Positions 24,890 through 33,100 of a stretch of 37,669 bases of DNA are shown piece after piece. The notes beneath the pieces are model-generated. The model saw nothing but the letters and a program-made list of their open reading frames with translations, was not told the DNA's origin and made no database searches. The position numbers and the translations under genes are program-made. The number at the start of each line of letters is the position of its first letter. The first letter of the stretch is position 1. Location of the stretch: positions 1 to 37,669 of the forward strand of contig CADARY010000019.1 of NCBI GenBank assembly GCA_902790375.1. Reading direction: 5' to 3'. Source of the stretch: Oscillospiraceae bacterium (lineage in GTDB: Bacteria; Bacillota; Clostridia; Oscillospirales; Oscillospiraceae).

Positions 24890-25798
24890 TTACCGCGCGT
24901 CGCGGCTGCGCTCGCGCTGGCGCTTCAAAAGCTCCAGCCCCTTGAGGATGTCCCTCTTGATCTGTTCGCCGGTGTAGTGCGGCGGGAAGAAGCTGCGGAA
25001 GTCCTCGCGCCGCAGCTTGATCTGTTCCTGCTGGTTGGGCTTTTCCTCCTGCATGAGCGTATGGATGGCCTCGGCATTCAGTGTGCCCGCCTGCGCTGCC
25101 CGCTTGAGTTGAATTGCCTGGGCATGGGACGGGGTACAGTCAAGCTGCTCCATGGAGGCTAAAAGCTCCCGCTGCTGTTCCTCGGACAGATAGGACAGCT
25201 CCACCGCCGGATTGAAGGCAATCTTGCCCTCGTCCACCTTGGCGAGAATCTCCGGGATCAGGTTGGTCAGGCGAATGAAACGCTGAACCTGTCTTCCGGT
25301 TTCGTCTTGAGAAAGAATGTCTCTGGACTTGTGGCCAACTTGTCCACAAGTTTGTCCCTGATGGGAGAGTGCCTCCAGCTTCATCTTATACGCGAACGCT
25401 TTTTCACTGGGGAGGATGTGCTCCCGCTGCAAATTGGCGTCCACCATGGCAATCACGGCTTCGTCGTCCGTCATCTCCCGCACGACCACCGGCATGGTCT
25501 CCAGCTCCAGCTGCTGACAGGCAGCGAGCCTCCTGTGGCCGGACACCAGCTCATAGCCGCCGTCCTCCAGCGGTCGGGCGAGTCCCGGCGAGAGGACGCC
25601 GACCTTGCGGATGCTCTCCACGATCCTCTCCATTTCCTCGTCGTTCTGAATCTTAAAAGGATGATCCTTGAAGGGACGCAGCTCCGACAGCGGGAGCAGC
25701 ATGACCTTCTCCATACCTGCCTCGTCCCGTTCCTGCTGTGTGGTGAACAGATCATCCAGACTGGTGAGCAAACTGCCAACATTATTTTGGTTTTTTAT
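24890..25798 (-). CDS. ParB/Noc-like partition protein of the element
   Basis: About 302 residues. ParB N-terminal domain at about 28-125 with the CTP-binding signature GHRRLAA and the DANLQREHILPSEKAFAYKMKLEA region, then a helix-turn-helix domain and a basic C-terminus. No ParA is next to it. On mobile elements such proteins help maintenance or gene control. The start is odd. The only common start in frame is TTG 25771, which lacks a ribosome site. Translating from ATA 25798 adds nine residues (KNQNNVGSL) that look like part of the protein; it overlaps the relaxase stop as ATAA and has GAGAGG 9 nt upstream. I list the longer form. Confidence 0.8.
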   Translation of the reverse strand: MKNQNNVGSLLTSLDDLFTTQQERDEAGMEKVMLLPLSELRPFKDHPFKIQNDEEMERIVESIRKVGVLSPGLARPLEDGGYELVSGHRRLAACQQLELETMPVVVREMTDDEAVIAMVDANLQREHILPSEKAFAYKMKLEALSHQGQTCGQVGHKSRDILSQDETGRQVQRFIRLTNLIPEILAKVDEGKIAFNPAVELSYLSEEQQRELLASMEQLDCTPSHAQAIQLKRAAQAGTLNAEAIHTLMQEEKPNQQEQIKLRREDFRSFFPPHYTGEQIKRDILKGLELLKRQRERSRDAR

Positions 25799-27180
25799 CG
25801 TACATAACCTCTCTTTCGTTCTTTGTTTTTCTCCGGGTGATACAGCTCGTGCCGCAAAGCCAGCTCCACCCGGATGTTATTGTGGATTTCTTTCTGATCG
25901 GCGATGATGCCCTGCGCGGTCTTCTTTTCCCGACGCAGGGCGGAAAGCCGCTGAGTACATTGATCTCTCGCGGCTTTCAGTTCTTCCAGCTCCTCCGGGC
26001 TCCGGCAGCGCCGCATACGGTTATAAAACCTGTTCCTTCGGGCGATGACCGTCTGCATCGTATTTTCGGTTTGCGCGATGAAAGCCTCCACCGCCGGGAT
26101 GCTGTCCAGCTTGTAGCTAACAAGCAGCCTTGCCTGGGCGGAGTAGCGGTCCATGCGGCGCACCGCCTCCCGCATCTCCGGTGACAGCGGCTTGTGCGGC
26201 TTCTTCCGCGGAAGATAGCCCAGCAGATAGCAGTAATGAAGATACAGTGCCCGGAGGCCTGTGACCTTCTTCACCTGATGCAGACTGCCACCGAGCCGAA
26301 TCTGCGCCGGTTTGCTCTCACGCAGTTCCCGCTGTTCCTGCCAGAACTCCCGATTGCCCCGGAAACGCGCCGGACTGCTGTCCAGGCAGATGTGTTCCAT
26401 GATAGATTTGTTGTCGTAGCCCTCGCCCAGACGTGCCATGCGGACAGGTTTCTTGCTCCCGACGGAGCAGATCGTGAAATATTTCCTCCGTTCGTCCAGC
26501 TGCACGATATAGCCCTTGGCGCGCATGATGGCGTCGAAATCTCGGGGCGTCCGGGCGATGGCAGCCGCTTCGTCAATGGCCTGTCGCATGAGATTGTAGC
26601 GGGTGGGTTCACCGTTCTTCTCGGCAAAATAGAGGCTGCGCGGCGTTCTGCCTCCGGGCGCGCGAATCACGGAAAGCCCGTGTTTCTCACACAGCTCGTC
26701 CGACAGGCGGCGCAGCTCATAATAGGCCCGTTTGCTGCAGTCGAATTTCCTCCCGTCCCACATGTTCACGGAGCTGATGACCAGATGATTGTGATAGGTG
26801 CCGGTGTTGAAGTGGGTGGCGACGAGGACCTGATAATCCTCGCCCCACATCCGCTTTGCAAGCTCCACTCCCATCTGATGACAGAGCTCCGGCGTGACCT
26901 CGCCGGGTTTGAAGCTCTGGTAGGCGTGGTAGGCCACATTCCCGCCGGTTTTGCCGAAGCGCTCCTGTACGGCGTACATCTCCTGAAAGGCACGGTCCTG
27001 GCTGCAGTTGATCCCGGTGACATACATGGTCTTTTCCGCGCCGTGCGCCGTCTTCTCGCCGTTGGCTGCGTAATGAAGCACGCTTTGGAGATCGCTGTAC
27101 TCCGTCTTGGCAGGGTTCTTCGCATAATCCACCACACGGCGCAGACTGTCCTTAATCGGCCAGATCTTCGTGACTGCCAT
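25795..27180 (-). CDS. MobA/VirD2-type relaxase (MOBP-like)
   Basis: 461 residues. The relaxase domain is in the first 250 residues. Candidate nicking Tyr19 is in VVDYAKNPAKT, and the metal-binding histidines are His123 (ATHFNTG) and His130/His132 (YHNHLV). The C-terminal part (about 330-461) is basic and helical with likely coiled coil (ALRREKKTAQGIIADQKEIHNN). It should nick at oriT and lead the DNA strand into a recipient with a helper's channel. ATG 27180 has AGGAGGAAG upstream; its 5' end overlaps mobC by 29 bp, and its stop overlaps the ParB-like start. Confidence 0.93.
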   Translation of the reverse strand: MAVTKIWPIKDSLRRVVDYAKNPAKTEYSDLQSVLHYAANGEKTAHGAEKTMYVTGINCSQDRAFQEMYAVQERFGKTGGNVAYHAYQSFKPGEVTPELCHQMGVELAKRMWGEDYQVLVATHFNTGTYHNHLVISSVNMWDGRKFDCSKRAYYELRRLSDELCEKHGLSVIRAPGGRTPRSLYFAEKNGEPTRYNLMRQAIDEAAAIARTPRDFDAIMRAKGYIVQLDERRKYFTICSVGSKKPVRMARLGEGYDNKSIMEHICLDSSPARFRGNREFWQEQRELRESKPAQIRLGGSLHQVKKVTGLRALYLHYCYLLGYLPRKKPHKPLSPEMREAVRRMDRYSAQARLLVSYKLDSIPAVEAFIAQTENTMQTVIARRNRFYNRMRRCRSPEELEELKAARDQCTQRLSALRREKKTAQGIIADQKEIHNNIRVELALRHELYHPEKNKERKRGYVR

Positions 27181-27472
27181 CGTCGCTGCTTCCTCCTGCG
27201 GCGCAGACCCGGTAAAGCTGTTTCGTCAAATCTTCGAAACGCTGCTCGATCCAGTCGAGATCCTGATGCGGATATTCGTCCCGCAGCTGACAGAAGCCAC
27301 GGTAGAGTGTATGGACTTCGTCCGCCGGGAAGGACTGTACGTTCTTGCCCAGGCCAACGGCCCGCATGTAGGCCGAAAGGCTCATCCGGCAGGCGCGCGC
27401 ATTGCGCTGCAGCCGCCGCTTCTCGCTCTCGGTCACGCGGATCTGAATGGGATATTCTCTTGTTCTCTGCAA
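27152..27472 (-). CDS. mobC: MobC-like relaxosome accessory protein
   Basis: 106 residues with a ribbon-helix-helix start (IQIRVTESEKRRLQRNARACRMSLSAYMRAVGLG), typical of MobC/plasmid mobilization proteins that bind oriT and help the relaxase melt it. The start is TTG 27472 with AAAGGAGAG upstream. Three perfect hairpins, the probable oriT, lie directly ahead of it. The overlap with the relaxase gene supports a joint role. Confidence 0.85.
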   Translation of the reverse strand: MQRTREYPIQIRVTESEKRRLQRNARACRMSLSAYMRAVGLGKNVQSFPADEVHTLYRGFCQLRDEYPHQDLDWIEQRFEDLTKQLYRVCAAGGSSDDGSHEDLAD

Positions 27473-27501
27473 ATGAACTCTCCTTTCTAATTTGGGGTTA
27501 C

Positions 27502-27554
27502 AGGGGCAGTGCCCCTTTCGGCTTGAGCCGTTCCGGCTTTGTCAGCACAAAGCC
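27502..27554. other. candidate origin of transfer (oriT): three tandem perfect palindromes
   Basis: AGGGGCA-G-TGCCCCT (27502-27516), CGGCT-TG-AGCCG (27519-27530) and GGCTTTGT-CAGC-ACAAAGCC (27535-27554) stand in a row in the non-coding gap ahead of mobC. That is the usual oriT place in MobC/relaxase elements. The GGGGTTA next to the first palindrome (27494-27500) may hold the nick region; this last point is a guess. Confidence 0.55.
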
Positions 27555-27562
27555 TATGCTCG

Positions 27563-27970
27563 CTACTCCGCAGGACAGGCAGTACCCGTACTGTCTGCGA
27601 GGGGATCGACCCCCAGTTGTTTTGCCATAGCCTCAGCAGGATCGGTCTCATCAGGGAGCCATTCGGCGTAGATAAGCCAGGCTTTATCTCCATGGATTTC
27701 CCCGTCAATGTCGATATCGACAATGGCGCCGATCGGAATATCAGCAAAGCCCAGATACGGAATGCCGGTGGGATTCTGCTGAAAAACCGGGGCAAAGACT
27801 TTGCAGCCCCGATCCAGTGTAAGATACAGGAACATGCAATGCGCGCCCCAGCGTTTGCAGTCGAGGCGGGCGCAGGCTGTACCGGAGTCATCTCCAGTCA
27901 GCTTGCGATAGGGCGTTGTGTCAAAGTTGAGTGCATAGAATTGACGTTTGGAATAAGCGTGAAAACTCAT
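27563..27970 (-). CDS. conserved small protein of Clostridia mobile elements, unknown function
   Basis: 135 residues, soluble. Pattern: RQFYALNFDTTPYRKLTGDDSG, then a cysteine pair in CARLDCKRWGAHCMFLYLTLD (about 33-53), then strand-rich sequence (GIPYLGFADIPIGAIVDIDIDG) and an acidic end. I have the impression that proteins with a TGDDSG...CKR...C segment recur beside relaxase genes in Clostridia elements, but no function is known to me. ATG 27970 has AAGGAGGAAAAG upstream. It lies between the RepA-like gene and the oriT/mob genes in the same operon. Confidence 0.65.
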   Translation of the reverse strand: MSFHAYSKRQFYALNFDTTPYRKLTGDDSGTACARLDCKRWGAHCMFLYLTLDRGCKVFAPVFQQNPTGIPYLGFADIPIGAIVDIDIDGEIHGDKAWLIYAEWLPDETDPAEAMAKQLGVDPLADSTGTACPAE

Positions 27971-27991
27971 TTCTTTTCCTCCTTTTTTCGG

Positions 27992-28063
27992 TGACGGTTA
28001 TGACGGCTGTGACGGACTTTCGGTTATATCCTGGATTTGCCGTCATTGCTGTCATGGCCGTCA
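27992..28063. repeat. two opposed triplets of 9-bp direct repeats (iteron-like)
   Basis: TGACGG occurs at 27992, 28001 and 28010, exactly 9 bp apart. The opposite orientation (CCGTCA, one copy CTGTCA) occurs at 28040, 28049 and 28058, again 9 bp apart. The two 24-bp blocks form an imperfect inverted repeat (about 19 of 24). The right block encodes the repeated HDGHDSNDG tail of the RepA-like protein. It may be an iteron-type origin, a protein-binding array or a transcript-end hairpin. Confidence 0.6.
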
Positions 28064-29040
28064 TGGGTGAAGCACAGCAGACGGCTTTGGCCTGTGCGCC
28101 TGGTGCGGTAGGTGATGCCGGCGGGACGAAGCACGTCGTTTGCATAGCGCCCCAGATACTTGGTGATGACGTTGCTCGGGGTCTCGTGCTCGTCCAGTGC
28201 GGCCAGCAATTCCGTCGCGGTGCCTGTCCACTTTGTGTACTGCCTCAAAAACGCGACCAGCCGAAATAAAACCGGCGGGATCTGCTCCCGCTGGAGCTCT
28301 GCGCTTTCCGCACGCTCCACCAGCTGCCAGTTGAGGTTTTCAAAGCGGAGCGTAAGGCGCTGGTAGTCGATGTCGCGCCCGGTGGCCAGGAGTGTTGCGG
28401 TATCCGAGCCGCGCTGCCGCAGCAGGACCATACTGGTGTCTGCCGCCCCGGTAATGCCCGTGCTGCCTGACAGCTGGTTGAAGGGGTCGTTGCCGTCCGG
28501 CAGCTTCCGCAAATGGTGCACCAGCACGATGGCGATGCCTTGGCGGTCTGCGATCTGCTTGAGGGCGGACATGTCGTCGTAGTCGGCGGAATAGAGGCCC
28601 GCCTTGCCTGCTGCGCTCCGGGAATCCCGCGCCTTTTGCAGTGTGTCGATGATGACAAGCTTCGTCGCCGGGTAATCCCGCAGGGCCTGGGTGATCTGTT
28701 CCTCCAGGCCGCTGCCCAGCTTTCCGCAGACGGTGGCAAAGCGCAGGCCGGGCGGTGCCTCATCGGTCAGGCGATAGAGGCGACTTTGCAGGCGGCTCAT
28801 GGTGTCCTCCAGACTGAGATACAGCACATCGCAACAGGTCGTTTTCAGCCCCCAGAGCGGGAGACCCTGGGCAACCTGCAGCCCGAGCCGGAGCATCAGC
28901 CAGCTTTTGCCGATCTTGCTGGACCCGCCCAGCAGTGTTACCCCTTGCGGGATCAGTCCCTCCACGAGGAACAGGGTCTTCTCCAGCGGAGTCGAGAGCA
29001 GTGTGTCGGCATCCACAATGCTCAGCTTTTCGGTGATCAT
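28024..29040 (-). CDS. RepA-like RecA-fold ATPase/helicase of the element
   Basis: 338 residues, AAA_25/RepA-like. Walker A GGSSKIGKSW at 38-47, Walker B-like LVIIDTLQKA (about 128-137), and VLVHHLRK (about 175-182), all typical of plasmid RepA hexameric helicases. The C-terminal third contains a winged-helix-like segment (about 255-320) and ends in a short repeat HDGHDSNDG. It probably helps the excised circle replicate. ATG 29040 overlaps the excisionase stop by 4 bp. Confidence 0.85.
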   Translation of the reverse strand: MITEKLSIVDADTLLSTPLEKTLFLVEGLIPQGVTLLGGSSKIGKSWLMLRLGLQVAQGLPLWGLKTTCCDVLYLSLEDTMSRLQSRLYRLTDEAPPGLRFATVCGKLGSGLEEQITQALRDYPATKLVIIDTLQKARDSRSAAGKAGLYSADYDDMSALKQIADRQGIAIVLVHHLRKLPDGNDPFNQLSGSTGITGAADTSMVLLRQRGSDTATLLATGRDIDYQRLTLRFENLNWQLVERAESAELQREQIPPVLFRLVAFLRQYTKWTGTATELLAALDEHETPSNVITKYLGRYANDVLRPAGITYRTRRTGQSRLLCFTHDGHDSNDGKSRI

Positions 29041-29279
29041 GACACCGCCTCCCCGTGCTCCCCGTCGGAGAGCACATAGTTGATGACGTTCACCTTCGGC
29101 ACACGCAGGGCGTTGCCGATTTTGATGCCGTGGATCTCGTTTTCGCGAACCAGCTTGTAGGCCAGCCCCCGGCTGATCCCCAGCATTTTTTGCAGCTGGG
29201 GAACGGTTACGATGTCCGGATAGTCCGGGTACATCATGCCATAGAAGTCTTTGAGCTCCGTTTTCTTGATTTTGATCAA
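29037..29279 (-). CDS. xis: excisionase-like helix-turn-helix protein
   Basis: 80 residues; MerR/excisionase helix-turn-helix at about 24-66 (TVPQLQKMLGISRGLAYKLVRENEIHGIKIGNALRVPKVNVINYVL). Such proteins bend the att DNA and steer the integrase to excision, or control the operon. The TTG at 29279 is only 1 nt from GGAGG, too close for normal initiation. Either a neighbouring non-standard codon (ATC 29276 or later) or ATG 29237 (66 residues) may be used. The first ten residues (IKIKKTELKDFYG) look like genuine coding sequence. First gene of the leftward operon. Confidence 0.75.
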   Translation of the reverse strand: MIKIKKTELKDFYGMMYPDYPDIVTVPQLQKMLGISRGLAYKLVRENEIHGIKIGNALRVPKVNVINYVLSDGEHGEAVS

Positions 29280-29722
29280 TCCTCCTTTGACCGCGGCAGG
29301 AGCGCCCAGACTCCTGCCCTGTGTTTAGTCAGGCAATGCCTGTCATGGTTTGTGCGCCGTTTGATCTGGATGGCGTTCCGCCCCGGACTCTTTCACCGCG
29401 GTCGTTGCCAACTCCCCTTGGTACGCTCGCTCCTTTTCGGGAGGTCCTGGCATACTTCGCCGGGGTGAGTAATAACCATCCAGCCGGTCATTCAGTTGTT
29501 CTCATATCAATACGAATCCAGCGGGAGTAAATGGCCTCCCGCGGACCGTATTGATATGTAACGGTTTCGCTGCTACAATACATCGGTAAGCCTTTTCAGG
29601 CTCGTACCGGAGTATTCTTCGACAAGTCTTTACAGGCTTGTCGGATAACGTTATTCAATTGGTCTCCCTGGCCTTGGTCTCGCCTTCCTTCGAGGCGGAG
29701 AGACAGGATTCGACAAGAAAGT
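29280..29722 (-). promoter_or_regulatory. long structured leader of the mobile-element operon
   Basis: About 440 nt between promoter and first gene without a convincing coding frame. Hairpins: ATATCAATACG (29504-29514) with CGTATTGATAT (29547-29557), enclosing GCGGGAG (29521-29527) with CTCCCGC (29536-29542); CGACAAG (29620-29626) with CTTGTCG (29637-29643); CGGTAAGCC with GGCTCGTACCG (about 29584-29609); GTCTC...GAGAC (about 29661-29703) around GCCTTCCTTCGAGGC. The part nearer the gene (29290-29460) has CAGGAG...CTCCTG (29299-29317) and GGCAATGCC. It could be a regulatory RNA, attenuator, or origin/oriT DNA. Confidence 0.5.
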
Positions 29723-29727
29723 ATTGT

Positions 29728-29756
29728 AGAATACCACGGCAAAGGTCACTTGTCAA
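29728..29756 (-). promoter_or_regulatory. main promoter of the mobile-element operon
   Basis: Reading leftward: TTGACA (29756-29751), 17 nt, TATTCT (29733-29728). Confidence 0.75.
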
Positions 29757-29959
29757 GAAAAATTCTCATTTTATTAAGGTTTTTTCTGCGTGCGTCTGCG
29801 CCCCTCTGCTGACTGATGGAGTATAGCTTCCGAAAGAAAAAAGAAGCAGCCCGCGAGATGAAGGCGGTGCTCATAAGACAGTTTTGAAGAAAGCTGATTT
29901 GGGCATCTGTCTGACAGGGTGGTAAAATAAGCATTCAAAAAAGAATCATAAGGAAAGCG

Positions 29960-29996
29960 AAGTCCCAAAGCACGTTTTTGACGAGCTTTGGGACTT
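29960..29996. terminator. bidirectional terminator between the element operon and the AT-rich block
   Basis: AAGTCCCAAAGC (29960-29971) with GCTTTGGGACTT (29985-29996), then GTTATTATTT. It can end the leftward transcript of the large gene. Otherwise 29757-30130 shows no gene or repeat I can support, only AT-rich sequence with short frames. Confidence 0.7.
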
Positions 29997-30130
29997 GTTA
30001 TTATTTGTGGGAATCGGTCAATCAAGTGCAGTTACAATATCTAAATGAGTTATTCCAGCGATTAATCAATCTCTTTTCATCACATCGAATTAGCTCGGGA
30101 TTAAAACAGTTTCCCACCAGTCCATGTCTT

Positions 30131-33100
30131 TTATTGAGGGAACAATTCTGAATCCAGCTGGTCATGCTTTGCTTCCCAATGGTAGTCGTCCGCGATTATC
30201 AATAAAACTTTTGCAGTTTGCGGAAAATCCAGTTCCATTTTTTGCGCATACTCCCGATACTGCAACTCCATTTTTATTTCGCTTAATCCATCCTGCACAA
30301 AGCGAGCGCCGCGCGAATTCAACCATTCGAAAGCTATACTGCGTGTTAAATCATCATTAGAATACCTTTCCAGCGCAGTTCTAACATATTCGTGCGGGAA
30401 AATGCCATCTTTTCCCACCCCGGATTTGCTCATAATCGCACCAAGTCTCGATATTAATAATGGCGCTTCTTTTGCGGCATTGTATATATAATCGGACCAC
30501 TCAATAAAGCTGTTAAGATTTTCATACGCTTCATGTGGTAGCCTATAACCGGAAAAGCTATCGGAATCATCATGGTATCTTTCAACCATTTTGTCTGGAT
30601 GATCAAAGAAATAAACACTAATACAGGCAGGATAGTAATCATAACTGGCCTTAAAAACAGACGCATCATACATTGCCAAGCATAGTTCTGCCCATTCCTC
30701 CGAATAGTATAGGCAGTCATACTTTTTAACAATATAGGTAAGCATGCCAATATCTGAGTAATTCTTTTGGTCAACAATAGCACGGACAACTTCAAGCAGA
30801 CGATCAAAAGAATCCGGATTCTTTTCTTCCTGATCAAATAGCATAAGAAGCCCGCACGGATTATACTTCATTAAAGAACGATATGCTCGATCACTGAATT
30901 TATACAGCGGCTTATCCTTCCAGTAGAGCCGTTCCTGTTCTGGGGAACTTATCAATTCATCAATGTCTTCCCTGAATAATAGCGGCAATACTAATCCCTG
31001 ATCTTCCAGAGATAATGCATCAAAGATTCCCTTTGCACTTTGTAACGTTACAGTACTAACCAAGCCAGCAAGTGATTGCATTTTCTTGCTAGAGCACAAA
31101 AGAGAAGCAACCAACAAGTATTCATCAACAAGCAAATTCTTCCCCAGAAACTCCCCCCACGCTCTGCTGTCCTCCATGCAACCGACCAGCTTAACAACGG
31201 CATCTAATCCATACTCATCTCGCATGGATCTAAAAACTTGCTCTCGAATCATCAGAGCCCGCTTTTCCCTCTCAAAGAATTTCTCTTCTGCTTCTGAAAG
31301 CAGCTCTGGAAATGGCGGATGGTAGATTTTATAAAATCGCCAGCCTTCCTTACTGACAGGATCATCATCAATCAGGTAGTCGAGCCATTTATTCAGAGAT
31401 TCGATCCATTGATTACGCTCGTCATGACCACCTTTTTGAATATAATACAAGTGGGTATTAATTTGAAAAATAATAGGCATCTTCTGCTCTGGGCTGAAAT
31501 CAGCAGATGCAAGCAGTTCTGCCGAAGAGTTCAGGATCTCACAAGGAATATACCAATAGACTTTCAATGCATCTTCAACCCAGTCTGCACGTTTTTCTTT
31601 GATCGCAGTATTGAGGATTGCAGACGAAATATCTTTGTGCGCTGAAAACAACTCCGGATACGTTACATGCCCATGTTCTCGCGCTTTCTCGCCAATCCTG
31701 TTTCCTGTTATAATACTCGTTTTTGCAATAAGCTCAATTGCGAAGGGGACTCCAAAAGAGTAATCGTCTTCGATGAACCGAACTGCCAAGCGTGTCTTTG
31801 CATCGATTGGAACGGCGGAATAGTTAGCCCAAAGACATAATGCGTTTAAAAGGCTGTCTTTTGGAGAATTAGAAGTATGGTATTCTCTATGCACTTTACA
31901 AAGCTTATATAATACTCTGCAGGCGCGGATAGCTGTATCTTCGACCATAACAAGCTTATCCAAGGCCCAAAGCACATTCTGATAGCTGCTTGACCAACTG
32001 TCAGCTTCACTGAATGCTTGAAATACAACGCCTTGCTCCGCTTCAGACTCGATAAAGCTCATTGTTTCAAAAGGAGCAGCCTCAGCAAGGTGCGATAATG
32101 ATTTGAATACAGCCTCTTTGCAGCCAGGAAGCTTTGCATATTCAAGGATAGCCTTGACCCGACTGTCGATTACAGTTTGATCGGAACCAGTCTCCCTGAA
32201 ATATATGTAATTGAAAATCAGCCGTTGAATTATAGATGCCTTCGGTTGCGATAAATACTCATCGACATCTCGACATTCAGTTAACAGGGCAATCAGTGTG
32301 TCGTGCATTCTGGATGACATTGCATCAGCCGTATCAATTTGAAGTGTCATCCATGCTTCCTCATAGTTTACAACAAGATAGCAATCGCCAACTCTCTTGA
32401 TTGGAGCATCTTCCATCCGCAGGAACGATTCGTATTTGCTCTCTAAATCCGAATAAGTACCGGCTGATATCATTTCCAGAACACGCTTCTCTAAATCGTT
32501 TTCCGTGCTGAATTGGCGAAGGAAAACAATAGGATAAAGCGACTCGACCCCTGGAGCATCTACCCATCCGGGGAGTGAATTTGCAGTATTGCCAGGAATA
32601 CGCCGAATCAAAGACAAAAGATTGCCATGCGTAAATGAATAGCATTCACTTGCTTGCACGCTAGGTAAGCCCATTTCACACAATGCTTTCGTAAACTGAG
32701 ATTTCCAAAGAGCAGGTAAGACTATCATGTCGGAAGATGCAGGGTTTTCCTTCGAATAGCATACTATGGTGTTGTTTTCGTCGGAGACTTGCCCAGAGAA
32801 CGGAAATGACAACAAAAAAGTTTTGTTCTTGTGAAATCTTATAAGTTCCAGGTATGTGCTCTCATTATTGACGACAATGACCCGATTGCTGGTTTCTGGA
32901 TCCTTCATTAAAGCTGAAAGGCAAAAACCATATGCGTCAAAATAGGTCTCCGCTCTAACTCTGCACATCTTTTGTCCAAGTTTGTCCTTGAACTCTGACA
33001 CCTCATCTTGACGTCCCTCCAAAAACATTGAAGCTGTCAGCTGTGGATTTGTTCGGTTTGAAAAAGACTCCCATGCACCTGCTACAGAAGAAAAACTTAG

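Larger units (their letters stand above)
23425..29756 (-). mobile_element. integrative mobilizable element next to tRNA-Ser
   Basis: A leftward gene set: excisionase-like, RepA-like ATPase, conserved small protein, MobC, relaxase, ParB-like protein, tyrosine integrase. A candidate oriT and a long structured leader are included. No type IV secretion or coupling-protein genes are present, so transfer would depend on a helper. The tRNA-proximal border is inferred from the tRNA and the integrase. The far border is unknown: I found no second copy of the tRNA-Ser 3' end, so the AT-rich cargo up to about 35.9 kb may also belong to it. Confidence 0.65.

Noticed and set aside
29774-30025. Small minus-strand frames between the element and the large gene
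   Set aside because: No ribosome sites, atypical composition, and they cross the terminator hairpin at 29960-29996.
30108-30127. Possible right attachment site of the tRNA-Ser element (TTTCCCACCAGTCCA)
   Set aside because: It shares only TCCCACC and GTCC with the tRNA-Ser 3' end, too little for an att core. No better copy was found up to 37669.
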